From Asbonarchaeum sp964517675 (GTDB taxonomy: Archaea; Nanohalarchaeota; Nanosalinia; Nanosalinales; Nanoanaerosalinaceae): DNA of 64,000 nucleotides. The stretch lies in NCBI GenBank assembly GCA_964517675.1, contig CAZFEL010000001.1, positions 468,301 to 532,300 on the forward strand. Reading direction: 5' to 3'. Positions 40,288 to 49,192 of the stretch are shown piece after piece. Numbering within the stretch: the stretch's first letter is position 1; the number at the start of each line of letters is the position of its first letter. Position numbers and translations under genes: made by a program. Below the pieces are notes generated by a model, which was not told where the DNA came from, did not search any database, and saw only the letters and a program-made list of their open reading frames with translations.

Positions 40288-40596
40288 ATGGACGTACTGC
40301 GCGATGATCTTGCGGAGGCCCTCGAGGAGCTGGAGGAGGGGGAAAAGGACAAAGCCCATGATCTGATCGAGGAGCATCTCCAGCGTGCGAGCCGCATGCG
40401 ACAGGCAGTCTCGCGTCTCGAGGATGTCCTCGATGATCATATCGATGCCCTGGACGAGCTCTCACACAGGACCGAGGATGTCGATCTGGCGAGTATCCGG
40501 GAGAGCATCGATGAGCTTCGTGACACGATAGATGAGGATGAACGGATCCGTGCGGCCCTGGAGGATATCGAGGCGGTCTTTGCCGATGGCTCCTGA
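40288..40596 (+). CDS. coiled-coil protein
   Basis: 102 residues from ATG 40288. Almost wholly helical and charged: DDLAEALEELEEGEKDKAHDLIEEHLQRASRMRQAVSRLEDVLDDHIDALDEL, with heptad-like Leu/Ile/Val spacing. No transmembrane helix. Probably an oligomeric adaptor or chaperone-like protein; function unknown. Converges with mgtE 4 nt away. Confidence 0.6.
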   Translation: MDVLRDDLAEALEELEEGEKDKAHDLIEEHLQRASRMRQAVSRLEDVLDDHIDALDELSHRTEDVDLASIRESIDELRDTIDEDERIRAALEDIEAVFADGS

Positions 40597-40599
40597 CCC

Positions 40600-41859
40600 T
40601 TACAGCAGGTAGACTTGGGCAAGGATCAGGAGGAAAAAGATCCCTGCGATGTCCGCGATGGCCGTGACGAAGATGCTCGATGCCATGGCGGGATCGTTTC
40701 CGGTCTTCTCGAGGACGACGGGGACGAGGAGCCCGGCTAATGTGGCGACGACGATTGTGAGGAACATCGCTCCGGTCACCACGAGACCCAGCTGGATGCT
40801 CCCCTGCCATATGTAGGTGATGATTCCGATGGCGGCCCCGACGAGCACGCCGTTGATGATGCCGGTGGACGTCTCTTTGCCGATGGCGGTGAGTATCCGG
40901 CTGTAGTCCATCTCGCCGGTGGCTTGTCCGCGTATCGTTACACTGAGTGCCTGCATGCCGGTGTTACCGGCCTGGTTGTTGAGTATGGGGAGGAATGCTG
41001 CGAGGATGGCGACCTGTGCGATGGTGCCTTCGAAGGCAGCGACGACGCCTGCGGCAAGGAAGGCGGCGATGAGGTTGATGTAAAGCCATGGGACGCGTTT
41101 CTTGACTTTGTACGACCATGGTGAGAAGACCTGTTCGTGTCCTGACCCTCCTGCGAGCTTCTGGACGTCCTCTGTGGCCTCTTCCCGCATGACATCGATG
41201 ACGTCATCGAAGGTGATGATGCCTTTCATCTGGCCGTCCTCGATGACGGGCATGGCCTGGTACTGATGGCTGTCGAAGATGCGGATGACCTCTTCGCTGT
41301 CGACATCGGTCTCTACCGTCTCGAGATTGGTCGTCATGATTTCCCGGAGCTCTTTGGAAGGGTTCGAGAGGGTGAGTTCTTTGAGCGAGACGGTTCCGAT
41401 GAGTCTGCCCCCTTCTAGGATGTATGCATAGTAGACTGTCTCTGCTTTCTCGTAGTTCTCCCTGAGACGATCTATGGCGTCTTTTACGGTTGTATCTGGA
41501 CTGAAGGAGATGAAGTCGGTGGTCATGAGCCCGCCTGCGGTGTCGGGTGGGTACTGGAGGAGCTTGATGATGTCGGCGGCTTCCTCTTTGTCGATACGGT
41601 TGAGTATCCGTATCCGGAACCTGTGGCTCAGATTCCCGATGATGTCTGCAGCGTCGTCAGGTGGGAGTGCGAGGAGGAGCTGTGCCCCAATCTCGGGTCC
41701 GATTTCTTCGAATATGTCGGCGACGCGGCGTGTGTTGATCTCTGTGAGGCTCTTGACTGCTGTCTCGCGGTCGACTGCCTGTATCTTCTCTACAGCTTCC
41801 TCGACCGGGCTCTTCTTGAGGTCGCGGGCGAGATGGATGTGTTTGTGTGTTTCGCCCAT
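40600..41859 (-). CDS. mgtE: MgtE magnesium transporter
   Basis: 419 residues from ATG 41859; a minus-strand cctaaaaacag lies 27 bp upstream. N-domain with repeated LPPDDAADIIGNLS and LDRIDKEEAADIIKLLQYPP motifs, two CBS domains (TTDFISFSPDTTVKDAIDRLRENY; IMTTNLETVETDVDSEEVIRIF), a connecting helix and five membrane helices with NNQAGNTGMQALSVTIRGQATG and VVPVVLEKTGNDPAMASSIFVTAIAD. A magnesium channel gated by the cytosolic domains, normal length. Could allow magnesium uptake in brine. Confidence 0.95.
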   Translation of the reverse strand: MGETHKHIHLARDLKKSPVEEAVEKIQAVDRETAVKSLTEINTRRVADIFEEIGPEIGAQLLLALPPDDAADIIGNLSHRFRIRILNRIDKEEAADIIKLLQYPPDTAGGLMTTDFISFSPDTTVKDAIDRLRENYEKAETVYYAYILEGGRLIGTVSLKELTLSNPSKELREIMTTNLETVETDVDSEEVIRIFDSHQYQAMPVIEDGQMKGIITFDDVIDVMREEATEDVQKLAGGSGHEQVFSPWSYKVKKRVPWLYINLIAAFLAAGVVAAFEGTIAQVAILAAFLPILNNQAGNTGMQALSVTIRGQATGEMDYSRILTAIGKETSTGIINGVLVGAAIGIITYIWQGSIQLGLVVTGAMFLTIVVATLAGLLVPVVLEKTGNDPAMASSIFVTAIADIAGIFFLLILAQVYLL

Positions 41860-41886
41860 CGTGGGAGAAAGGGTGCCGGACTGTTT

Positions 41887-42096
41887 TTAGGCTTTGCCCT
41901 CGTCGTGGCACTGCTGGGTGACGTGCTCGCTGGCGGCGGTCATGGCGGAGGCGATGGTCTCGGTCTCTGCACAGGTCAGACACAGTGTCATCCGCCAGTC
42001 CTTCTGCATGCGCTGTCCCTGTTCGGTCCTGGCGACTATGTCGGTCCAGAAATCAGTCCGCTTGCCGCAGACGTCACATTCGCGTATCTCGGCCAT
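41887..42096 (-). CDS. small zinc-ribbon protein
   Basis: 69 residues from ATG 42096; ggtttaagcc lies about 35 bp upstream on the minus strand. MAEIRECDVCGKRTDFW and MTLCLTCAETE give two CxxC knuckles about 30 residues apart, a likely zinc ribbon, then a helix EHVTQQCHDEG. Perhaps RNA- or protein-binding. Family not recognised. Confidence 0.6.
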   Translation of the reverse strand: MAEIRECDVCGKRTDFWTDIVARTEQGQRMQKDWRMTLCLTCAETETIASAMTAASEHVTQQCHDEGKA

Positions 42097-42166
42097 CGCT
42101 GTTCTGTGCGTGTGTTGGAGAGGAAGGCTTAAACCGTTACCGGCTATCACCTTGCCTGCTACCGGC

Positions 42167-42850
42167 TCAGAGGTCCCTGATCTCGAGGTCTCCATGACAG
42201 ACGTCGTTCAGTGCGCCTTCAAGTTCTGACTTTGCGCCTGCAGGAAGCTTGACACGTGCCATGAGGCCGTCGTCGCCCCATTCCTCTTCGAGGACCTGTG
42301 TTATATCCTTGAGCTTGCCGTAGCATTTACCAGCGTACTCGTTGGGTATCTTGATCGCCAGTTCTTTTTCCTCCATCGTGATGGGGATCTTGGGGCGGAG
42401 CTTGTCGACGATGTCCCCGATCTGGCTCTCGGCGGTCTCCATGGGGTCGACCTGGACACCTGCCTCCTCCATCGCGTTCTCGATCCGCTGTGGTGGATGG
42501 GGCGTGTTGTTCTGGGGGTTCATGGCCCGCCGTGCGATGATGGAGACGACCTGGTTCCATTTCTGTTCGCGGAGGTCGTTTTTCTGCTCGGTGGTGAGCT
42601 GCATGTCGCCGTTGTTGAACAGCTCCTCTGCAGCTTCGATGATGTTCTTGGTGTCGAAAACGTCGTCTATATCGCTTGCTGATGCCTTCTCGGCTGCTCC
42701 TGCGTCGGTGAATATCTCGCGGACGAACAGGACCTTCTCGAAGTCATCGATCTCGCCGTTCCGGTACGCGAGTGCCTCGTCGGGTTTGACGAGGATCTCG
42801 AAGTCGCTGTCGCCGTTGTATCGTACGGTGATGGCGTCGTCTGAGTCCAT
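42167..42850 (-). CDS. sdo1: ribosome maturation protein SBDS/Sdo1
   Basis: 227 residues from ATG 42850, TATA-like cataaaaag 25 bp upstream. The order FEILVKPDEALAYRNG, LFVREIFTDAGAAEKASASDIDDVFDT, NNGDMQLTTEQKNDLREQKWNQVVSIIARRAMNPQNNTPHPPQRIENAM is the SBDS N- and middle domain, with the NTPHPPxRIE signature, and a C-terminal ferredoxin-like domain. Releases the subunit-joining block on the large ribosomal subunit. Near proteasome alpha, as in many archaeal genomes. Confidence 0.94.
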   Translation of the reverse strand: MDSDDAITVRYNGDSDFEILVKPDEALAYRNGEIDDFEKVLFVREIFTDAGAAEKASASDIDDVFDTKNIIEAAEELFNNGDMQLTTEQKNDLREQKWNQVVSIIARRAMNPQNNTPHPPQRIENAMEEAGVQVDPMETAESQIGDIVDKLRPKIPITMEEKELAIKIPNEYAGKCYGKLKDITQVLEEEWGDDGLMARVKLPAGAKSELEGALNDVCHGDLEIRDL

Positions 42851-42874
42851 GGTCTGACCTTGGTGTGGAGCTTT

Positions 42875-43654
42875 TTATGCGTTGGAGCTGTACCGGAACC
42901 GCTGTCCGACAGCTGGCTCCTCGAAGCGTCGTGCTGCGCTGTCCCCGCGGAGGAAAAGCTCCATGAACGGATCATCGCCGCCTGCTGATCCGGGTGCAAA
43001 GGCCATCCTGCCTTCCGGGACCTCGAAGGCGGCGGTTGTGTAGATCGCCTCGTGGCTCCGCCCGTTGATCGTGACCTCGAGGCTCGTGCTGGGGTCGAGG
43101 TCGATGTCAGAGGCCCTGATGGTGGTCTTGATGTTGCCATAGCCGTCGATGTGGGCGATGACCTCTTCTGGCGGTGGGGGAATGTTCCCGGGATCGCGTC
43201 CGTCCCCGAGCCGGTCGTTGCCCTTGATGATGTCGAGGACTGCCTCGGGGAAGAAGTCCCTGGACCGGAACTGGGAGCCCCTATCAGGCGTCTCGACCTC
43301 GTGCAGGGCGCTGATGTGCTCGCGGACGAAGGAGAAGGTGTGCCCGGCGTCGACGGCGATGACTGGTGTGCCGTTATCGAGTTCCGCGTGGATGAGTTCC
43401 TCGCCCCTGTTGTCGTGCTGGGGATCTGTGTCGTCTTTCCGCGGTGCGGTGTTGGCATAGATCGTGAGCTCCTCGAAGCAGGGATTATAGAGACCGTACT
43501 GGGCGATCCAGAAGCCTGTGGCGATGGATGAGAACGAGGGGACGGATGTCGGGTGGACGTCGATGTCGTCATCGAGTGCGTTGAACCTGTGGATGACCTC
43601 TCCGAAGGCGGGGTCACCGGTCCCGTAGTCCGCGATGAGATGGAGAAACGTCAT
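42875..43654 (-). CDS. DUF62 SAM hydroxide adenosyltransferase
   Basis: 259 residues from ATG 43654, whose first bases overlap the upstream stop (ATGA). LHLIADYGTGDPAFGEVI matches the DUF62 start (TDFGxxDxyvG), and VIAVDAGHTFSFVREHISAL, IAHIDGYGNIKTTI and VPEGRMAFAPGSAG follow. Such enzymes hydrolyse S-adenosylmethionine to adenosine and methionine, relatives of fluorinase. The physiological purpose is unclear. Length is typical. Confidence 0.82.
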   Translation of the reverse strand: MTFLHLIADYGTGDPAFGEVIHRFNALDDDIDVHPTSVPSFSSIATGFWIAQYGLYNPCFEELTIYANTAPRKDDTDPQHDNRGEELIHAELDNGTPVIAVDAGHTFSFVREHISALHEVETPDRGSQFRSRDFFPEAVLDIIKGNDRLGDGRDPGNIPPPPEEVIAHIDGYGNIKTTIRASDIDLDPSTSLEVTINGRSHEAIYTTAAFEVPEGRMAFAPGSAGGDDPFMELFLRGDSAARRFEEPAVGQRFRYSSNA

Positions 43655-44076
43655 GGGCAGGGGACTTCGTACTGCATGAGGAGGTTTCCGTCCTTGATGT
43701 CGAACCATTTGCCGAGACACTGTGGTGGGGCGGTGCCGTTGTTCCGCCACGTGCAGGTCCGACCGGAGTAGACTGCCTCGGGGACCGAGACCCGGATGCG
43801 GTCGTCCTGCTCGAAGGATGTGAGGTCCTCGGCCTGGAGGCTGATGTTGTGCTCTCCCAGGTAGGTGGCGACGTACTGTTCGGCCTCGTCCTGGGTGGTG
43901 ATCTCTTGGTCGATCTCGGCGAGTGGACCGACGCTGTCACACTCGTAGCTGTCCTGGGCCAGTTCGGATGCCTGGGTGATCATGTTGCCGTAGAAGAACA
44001 CGGCTCCAACGATCACTGCTGCGACGAGTCCCAGGAAGGCGAACTGGAGATGGGAGAGCTTGAAGTCCTCCAGCAT
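43651..44076 (-). CDS. single-helix membrane-anchored protein with Cys residues
   Basis: 141 residues from ATG 44076. A signal-anchor helix FAFLGLVAAVIVGAVFFYG near the N-terminus, then an extracytoplasmic domain with four Cys (YECDSV, GRTCTW, PQCLGKW and the last VPCP), possibly two disulfides. It begins 6 nt after psmA and overlaps the DUF62 gene, so it is within their operon. No family recognised. Confidence 0.6.
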   Translation of the reverse strand: MLEDFKLSHLQFAFLGLVAAVIVGAVFFYGNMITQASELAQDSYECDSVGPLAEIDQEITTQDEAEQYVATYLGEHNISLQAEDLTSFEQDDRIRVSVPEAVYSGRTCTWRNNGTAPPQCLGKWFDIKDGNLLMQYEVPCP

Positions 44077-44082
44077 GTCGGA

Positions 44083-44793
44083 TCAGAGGTCGACGCGTTC
44101 CCCGAGGTCGTCAGGCATGAGTCGCCTGTACTTGTGCTCTTCGTCGACGATGCAGAGCTCGATGTTCTCGACGTCGATGTCGTCGTCTTCGACCTTCTGG
44201 AGCGTCTCTGCTGCAAGCTTGACTGCGTCGTCTTCGCTGATGCTTTCGTCGTACTCGTCCTGGAAGATCTTGGTCGCCTTCTCTCCGCCCCGGCCGATGG
44301 CGACGGCGTGCCATTCCTTGAGGATGCCGGATGGATCGGACTGGTACAGTTCCGGGTGGCCGTTGTTGATGCCTCCTGTCAGCATGGCGAGACCGAACGG
44401 TCGGACACCGCCGTACTGTGTGAACATCTGCTTCCTGTCTGCGAGGAATTTCGCGAGGACGTTGGTCGGGATGGGTTCGCCGTAGGTCATCTCGTTCTGC
44501 TGTGCCTGTTCCCGTGCCTCGTCGACGAGGACGCGCCCGTCGGCGACGAGTCCTGAGGTCGCGACGGCTGCGTGGTCATCGACCTTGAAGACCTTCTCGG
44601 GGTTACGTGCCTCGAGCTGTGGTGTTTTCCTCGTGGCGGCGAGGAGGACGCCGCTGTCATAGATCAGGCCAAGGGATGTTGAACCCTTCTTGACTGCCTC
44701 TCGTGCGTATTCGACCTGGAAGAGGCGCCCGTCTGGGCTGAAGATCGTTTTGGCCCTGTCATACTGCATATTCTCATTTCCGCCTAGCTGCAT
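44083..44793 (-). CDS. psmA: proteasome alpha subunit
   Basis: 236 residues from ATG 44793; ATG 44769 (MQYDRAK) is an alternative. The N-terminus MQYDRAKTIFSPDGRLFQVEYAREAVKKGSTSLGL is the alpha-subunit signature with the gate-forming YDR and the H0 helix. Further PEKVFKVDDHAAVATSGLVADGRVLVDEAREQAQQ and GGIN, GRGGEKA match. Forms the outer rings of the 20S core and docks AAA unfoldases. No beta subunit gene is in the window. The TATA box at 44841-44850 implies a leader of about 27 nt. Confidence 0.94.
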   Translation of the reverse strand: MQLGGNENMQYDRAKTIFSPDGRLFQVEYAREAVKKGSTSLGLIYDSGVLLAATRKTPQLEARNPEKVFKVDDHAAVATSGLVADGRVLVDEAREQAQQNEMTYGEPIPTNVLAKFLADRKQMFTQYGGVRPFGLAMLTGGINNGHPELYQSDPSGILKEWHAVAIGRGGEKATKIFQDEYDESISEDDAVKLAAETLQKVEDDDIDVENIELCIVDEEHKYRRLMPDDLGERVDL

Positions 44794-44840
44794 TGAATGG
44801 TCACCGTGATTCGAGAACCTGGACACCGATTGCTCTCCAA

Positions 44841-44850
44841 TATTTATAAA
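44841..44850 (-). promoter_or_regulatory. TATA-like box of the psmA operon
   Basis: Minus-strand tttataaata centred about 53 bp before ATG 44793. Transcription is therefore expected near 44820, giving a short leader and arguing against the GTG at 44826. Confidence 0.55.
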
Positions 44851-44897
44851 TCACGTGGCGGTACGGTGGCTGTTCTGGCAAAGCTTGAAATGGGTGG

Positions 44898-45149
44898 ATG
44901 GATAAGGTCCGACCGGTCATGTCCCGGAAGACGCTGATCGTGCTGGTGGTCCTTGTCTGCCTGTCGGCGGTGACGGCCGCGACCACGGGCGCTAACCTGG
45001 CGAATGTCTCCGGGCCGGATATCCTGAAGGGGATCGGGCCGACCGAGCCACGGACGGACAATCCTGTCGCTGCTGGTGTGACGGCGGTGGCTGTCGCTGC
45101 GGTGATACTCAGGGGTCTACGGAAGGACAAGCATTCCGAGGAGTCATAG
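44898..45149 (+). CDS. small secreted or two-helix membrane protein
   Basis: 83 residues from ATG 44898 (ATG 44919 also possible). N-terminal helix LIVLVVLVCLSAVTAATTGA could be a signal peptide or anchor; the C-terminus has AAGVTAVAVAAVILRGLRKD, a second helix ending in basic residues. Family not recognised. Convergent with the exchanger gene on the minus strand. Confidence 0.55.
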   Translation: MDKVRPVMSRKTLIVLVVLVCLSAVTAATTGANLANVSGPDILKGIGPTEPRTDNPVAAGVTAVAVAAVILRGLRKDKHSEES

Positions 45150-45157
45150 GATTATTC

Positions 45158-46225
45158 TCAGTCGGCTGCGAAGTAGGTGAACCTGATGACGATGTAGAAG
45201 ACGTACAGGCCGACGAGGTACAGGCCGCCCTTCCAGCCGAGCCTCTTGTCCGAGACAAAGAGGAGGTACACCAGCAGCATGGCTGCGGTGATGGTCTCCA
45301 TCGGGAGGTCCCACAGGACGAGCGGGCGTGGGACCCAGTATGTCGAGATGATGCTTCCGCCCCCGATGGCGAGTAGCGGGTTCGTGATGTTTGAACCGAT
45401 CAGTGTGCCTAATGAGATGCCTTCGGCTTTGTGTGCCATGCCGCCGAGTGCTGTCATCATCTCGGGGAGGGCTGAGACGATGCCGACGGTTGCAACACCG
45501 ATGAGTGATCCTCCGAGACCGGTCTTTGCAACTACTGTCTCGGCGACCGAGAGGATGATATGGGCTGACGCAAGGACCGCGACCATGCCGCCGATGCCGA
45601 TGATTATGTCCTGATGGATGTTCGTACTGGGTTCTGTGTCGTGATTGAGCCGATCTCGGCGGGTGTGGTAGACGTAGTACATATACCCGAAGAAGCTCCC
45701 GATCAGGACGAGACCGTCGAGACGGGAGTAGATGCCGTCCCAGCCGAGGACGATACACATGAGGGTCGTTCCCATCATGGGGAAGTATTGTTTCTTGAGG
45801 AAATCGGTGGAGAACTCGAACCGTGCTTCGTCGATAGTGTGAATCTTGTCGCCGAGGTTGTTCAGTATTCTTCCCTCTCCTTCCCGCATCATTGTGATCA
45901 GGATCGTCCCGAGGATGACGAGACCGACGACGAGGGTCTGCTGGACGACGTCTGATCCGATATTGGCCCCGAGGACGGTTGCTGAGGCAATCTGGTAATC
46001 AAGGCTACCGGTGAGGATGCCGGCCGATGCGGTGGTATGGGCGGCGATCTCGGGAAGCGATGTGCCGATCGAGATGACGGACACGGCGATGACGACGTCG
46101 GGGATGCCGTAGTAGGCGGCGATCGAGGTCATCTTGTCGACGACCTTCTCGGCGCCGAACACGAGGACGAACATGCTGATGAACCCGACGACGAGCTGGC
46201 TGGTGAACCCGAGACCGAGGACCAT
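45158..46225 (-). CDS. Na+/Ca2+ exchanger-family (CaCA) transporter
   Basis: 355 residues from ATG 46225; cggtttaagg lies 27 bp upstream. Two homologous halves of five helices. The alpha repeats read VISIGTSLPEIAAHTTASAG ... ATVLGANIGSDVVQQ and VATVGIVSALPEMMTALGGMAHKAEGISLGTLIGSNITNPLLAIG, the (G/S)TSLPE and GxNxxx exchanger sites. An acidic loop separates the halves. It should exchange Na+ (or K+) for Ca2+. Paralogue of the neighbouring 46264-47271 gene. Confidence 0.9.
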   Translation of the reverse strand: MVLGLGFTSQLVVGFISMFVLVFGAEKVVDKMTSIAAYYGIPDVVIAVSVISIGTSLPEIAAHTTASAGILTGSLDYQIASATVLGANIGSDVVQQTLVVGLVILGTILITMMREGEGRILNNLGDKIHTIDEARFEFSTDFLKKQYFPMMGTTLMCIVLGWDGIYSRLDGLVLIGSFFGYMYYVYHTRRDRLNHDTEPSTNIHQDIIIGIGGMVAVLASAHIILSVAETVVAKTGLGGSLIGVATVGIVSALPEMMTALGGMAHKAEGISLGTLIGSNITNPLLAIGGGSIISTYWVPRPLVLWDLPMETITAAMLLVYLLFVSDKRLGWKGGLYLVGLYVFYIVIRFTYFAAD

Positions 46226-46263
46226 GGTGACTACGTTGGGGGCGGGGCCTTAAACCGCTGGGG

Positions 46264-47271
46264 TCAGTCCGCTGCGAAGAAAGAAAAGCGGACGATGATG
46301 TAGGCGATGTAGGTGAAGATGAGCAGGATGCCGCCTTTCCAGCCGAGTTTCCTGTCGGAGACGAAAAGCACCCACAGCAGCATGATGAGGGCTGTGACTG
46401 TCTCGGTCGGGAGGTCCCACAGGACGAGCGGGCGCGGGACCCAGTATGTCGATATCAGGCCGCCGATACCGTACCCGAGTAGGGGGTTGGTGACGTTGGA
46501 TCCGATCAGTGTGCCAAGTGAAATGCCTGAAGCCCGCTGTCTGATTCCCTCGATCGCGGTGAACAGTTCGGGGAGTGCAGAGATGATGCCGAGGGTGACG
46601 ACGCCGATGATCGAGCCACCGAGGCCGGTGGCCTGGACGAGGATCTCGGTGACCTTGAGGACGATGTGGGCGGCCGCCAGGACGGTTGATAGGGCGATGA
46701 CGGCGACGAGGGCATCCTTCCTGACGTTGTCGCTGGGATCGCTTTTCTCGTTGAGCCGGTCGTGCCGCGTCCGGAAGAGGTAATACATGTATGCGATGAA
46801 CGATCCGATGAGCACGAGGCCATCTGTGCGGGAGACGACACCGTCCCAGGCGAGGTACGAGGCCATGAGGCTGGTGCCGATGATGGGGAGGAAGTCTTTC
46901 TTGAGGAATTCGTCGGTGAACCGGAAGTAGCTCTTCTCACCGATGAAGGCGAAGGCGAAGATGACGATGCCGACGATGAGGGTCTGCTGGATGATGTCGG
47001 ATCCGGTGTTGGCACCGAGGACGGTCGCGGAGGCAATCTCGTAGCTTAGGGAGCCATTGAGGATGCCAGCGGATGCTACGATGTGTGAGATGATCTCAGG
47101 GAGTGATGTACTGATCGAAACGACGGACATCGCGATGAGGATGTCAGGGATCCCGAAGTAGGCGGCAAGGGAGGTGAGCTTGTCGACTGCGATCTCTGCT
47201 CCGTAGACGACTGCGATGACCGACAGGAGGCCGAGTGCTATGGACGCCCCGAGACCGAGCCCAAAGACCAT
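46264..47271 (-). CDS. Na+/Ca2+ exchanger-family transporter, tandem paralogue
   Basis: 335 residues from ATG 47271; minus-strand catttaacc is 29 bp upstream. Same plan as the previous gene, with VVSISTSLPEIISHIVASAG, SATVLGANTGSDIIQQ and LGIISALPELFTAIEGIRQRASGISLGTLIGSNVTNPLLGYG. The C-termini (STYWVPRPLVLWDLPxETxTA) are nearly identical in the two, showing a fairly recent tandem duplication. Confidence 0.9.
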   Translation of the reverse strand: MVFGLGLGASIALGLLSVIAVVYGAEIAVDKLTSLAAYFGIPDILIAMSVVSISTSLPEIISHIVASAGILNGSLSYEIASATVLGANTGSDIIQQTLIVGIVIFAFAFIGEKSYFRFTDEFLKKDFLPIIGTSLMASYLAWDGVVSRTDGLVLIGSFIAYMYYLFRTRHDRLNEKSDPSDNVRKDALVAVIALSTVLAAAHIVLKVTEILVQATGLGGSIIGVVTLGIISALPELFTAIEGIRQRASGISLGTLIGSNVTNPLLGYGIGGLISTYWVPRPLVLWDLPTETVTALIMLLWVLFVSDRKLGWKGGILLIFTYIAYIIVRFSFFAAD

Positions 47272-47295
47272 ACCGGCTCTATCTTGGCTCCTTTG

Positions 47296-47329
47296 GGTTA
47301 AATGGGTTGGGGAGGCACCCGTTTTAAAC
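47296..47329. promoter_or_regulatory. divergent promoter pair between exchanger genes
   Basis: Minus-strand catttaacc at 47296-47304 serves the gene starting at 47271, and gttttaaac at 47321-47329 lies 28 bp before ATG 47353 on the plus strand. Confidence 0.5.
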
Positions 47330-47352
47330 ATACGAGAGGACGAGTACATGGT

Positions 47353-48321
47353 ATGATCGGAGTCACGGTCTGGGCCGGTGTCTTTGTGGTCAGTCTTGCA
47401 GTCCTGGTCAAGTCCTCCGATGCGTTCACGGGGGCGGCCGAGCGTATAGGCCTGAGTAGGGGTGTTTCGCCATTCGTCGTCGGTATCACTGTTGTCGCCC
47501 TCGGTACATCTCTGCCGGAGCTGATGTCCTCGATCCTGGCCGTGATCCAGGGTTCTCCTGAGATCGTGGTCGGGAACGTGGTGGGCTCGAACATCGCGAA
47601 CATCCTGCTGATACTGGGGGCTGCCGCGTACTTCAGCAAGGGGATAACTGTCGATCGTGATTTGTCAGGGTCGATCTCCCGCTTCTCATCGGATCGGCGT
47701 TTTTCCTCGTGATCGCTGCCTGGGACGGTGTGTTCACGGCGGTGGAGGGTGCGATATCGCTCCTGGCGTTTGCTGTCTATCTCCATTACACGATGGCGGA
47801 GAAAGATGAGGAGGGAAGTGAGTTCACAGAGGGGATCCTGGACGATGCCGAGGAACGCAAATACGAGGATGGAGATGTCGGCTGGCGGACGTACGGGGTG
47901 CTGGTGGGCAGTATCGTGTTCATCTTCATCGGTGTCCGGTACACGGTGACCTCGATCGTGGAGATCGCTGCCCTGCTCGGTATCGGTGCGGAATTCGTGG
48001 CTGTGACGGCTGTCGCGATAGGGACCCTCGCTCCCTGAGCTCGTGGTCTCGATCACGGCGGCGCGGAAGGGCCAGCCTGAGATCGCGGTGGGGAATATTT
48101 TAGGGTTGAACATCTTCAACTCGTTCGCGGTGATGTGTGCCGTCGTTCATTGGCACCCTGATGATTCCGGCGAGTATCCTGTCGTTCGGCTGCCTGTGAT
48201 GGTTATAGCGACCCTGATGTATCTCTTCACGACCCGGAACCGGGAGATAACGAGATGGGAGGGGGCGACACTGCTTCTGATGTATCTGCTGTTCGTCTAT
48301 GCGCTGTTTGGTACGCTGTGA
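47353..48321 (+). pseudogene. third Na+/Ca2+ exchanger-family gene with two frameshifts
   Basis: From ATG 47353 the frame encodes VVALGTSLPELMSSILAVIQGSPEIVVGNVVGSNIANILLILG, the first alpha repeat. It is lost near 47664, where one extra G would restore VDLPLLIGSAFFLVIAAWDGVF. A second shift at the CCC run 48025-48027 interrupts GTSLPELVVSITAARKGQPEIAVGNILGLNIFNS, the second alpha repeat, which continues to the stop at 48321. Removing one C there and adding one G gives a normal 322-residue exchanger. It is closer to YrbG-type proteins than to the two neighbours. Confidence 0.75.
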
Positions 48322-48373
48322 TGCGATGATGTGGGGCGGTCGGCACCAGCTTTATGACCCTGGCGACCGCGTG

Positions 48374-48823
48374 ATGGGACGATCGATGGCCTGGGCCGAT
48401 ATCCTGGCTGCTCTCGGGATCGGGAGTGTGGTGGGGACGATCATCGGGACGGTGGTCAGTGACTGGTGGGAGAAACGGAACCGTCGGACCGAGCTGCGGA
48501 AGACGCTGTACGAGGAGATCGAGCAGATGCGTGCGGTCGAGGATATAGAAAAGCATATCGAGGAGACGAGCGGACCGCTGGATCTGTCGCATGAGATGGG
48601 GTTCAATGCGCTGTATGAGGCGAACGCGGACAAGGTCGGTGATCTGTCTGATGAGGAGGTCGAGATGATTGTGGAGTTCTACAGTCTGCTCAAGCAGATG
48701 GAGCGGCTCAATGATATCGTCGATGCGGATGAGGATATCACGAACACGAAGCTCGCTGATCTGATGACCGAGCTCCGCATCAAGCGTGAGGATCTGCTCG
48801 AGGATCTCGAGGCCCACATGTGA
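48374..48823 (+). CDS. membrane-anchored coiled-coil protein
   Basis: 149 residues from ATG 48374, with ctttatgac about 21 bp upstream. One N-terminal helix (WADILAALGIGSVVGTIIGTVVSDWW) is followed by a long helical cytosolic part (RTELRKTLYEEIEQMRAVEDIEKHIEE, EEVEMIVEFYSLLKQMERLNDIVD). It resembles small membrane-tethered helical proteins; no family. Convergent with rnp2. Confidence 0.6.
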   Translation: MGRSMAWADILAALGIGSVVGTIIGTVVSDWWEKRNRRTELRKTLYEEIEQMRAVEDIEKHIEETSGPLDLSHEMGFNALYEANADKVGDLSDEEVEMIVEFYSLLKQMERLNDIVDADEDITNTKLADLMTELRIKREDLLEDLEAHM

Positions 48824-48829
48824 GCCGGG

Positions 48830-49192
48830 TCACTGGAGTGCGCTGAGGTACTTGTCCCGAGCTGATTCGATGGTGCCGGAGACACCGAGGACATGGATGC
48901 AGGCTGGCGTGTTCTCGATCCGGTCGATGAGGGCGATGGCTGTCCGGGCCTCCTCGACGTAGTCCTTCGAGACCCTGATGCCGCCGACCTGCTTGTCCTG
49001 GCTGAACAGGTCGCCCATGATCCAGGGGTCGATCTTTGCGACCTGCTGTTCTCCGAGGAAGCTGATCAGTTCCTTCCACATTGCATCGACGACCTGGCCG
49101 AGGCTGAAGTCGTTGTCTCCTTCGATGCGGAACAGGATGTACCGCTGCTTGCGCCTCAGGCTTGAGGGCAGTGTTGTGAGATCGTCACCCAT
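48830..49192 (-). CDS. rnp2: RNase P protein component 2 (Pop5)
   Basis: 120 residues from ATG 49192, overlapping the rnp3 stop by 8 nt. LPSSLRRKQRYILFRIEGD is the Pop5 N-terminal signature, followed by WKELISFLGEQQVAKIDPWI, GGIRVSKDYVEEARTAIALIDRI and VLGVSGTIESARDKYL, a complete small ferredoxin-like fold. Works with Rnp3 on the catalytic domain of the RNase P RNA. Confidence 0.92.
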   Translation of the reverse strand: MGDDLTTLPSSLRRKQRYILFRIEGDNDFSLGQVVDAMWKELISFLGEQQVAKIDPWIMGDLFSQDKQVGGIRVSKDYVEEARTAIALIDRIENTPACIHVLGVSGTIESARDKYLSALQ

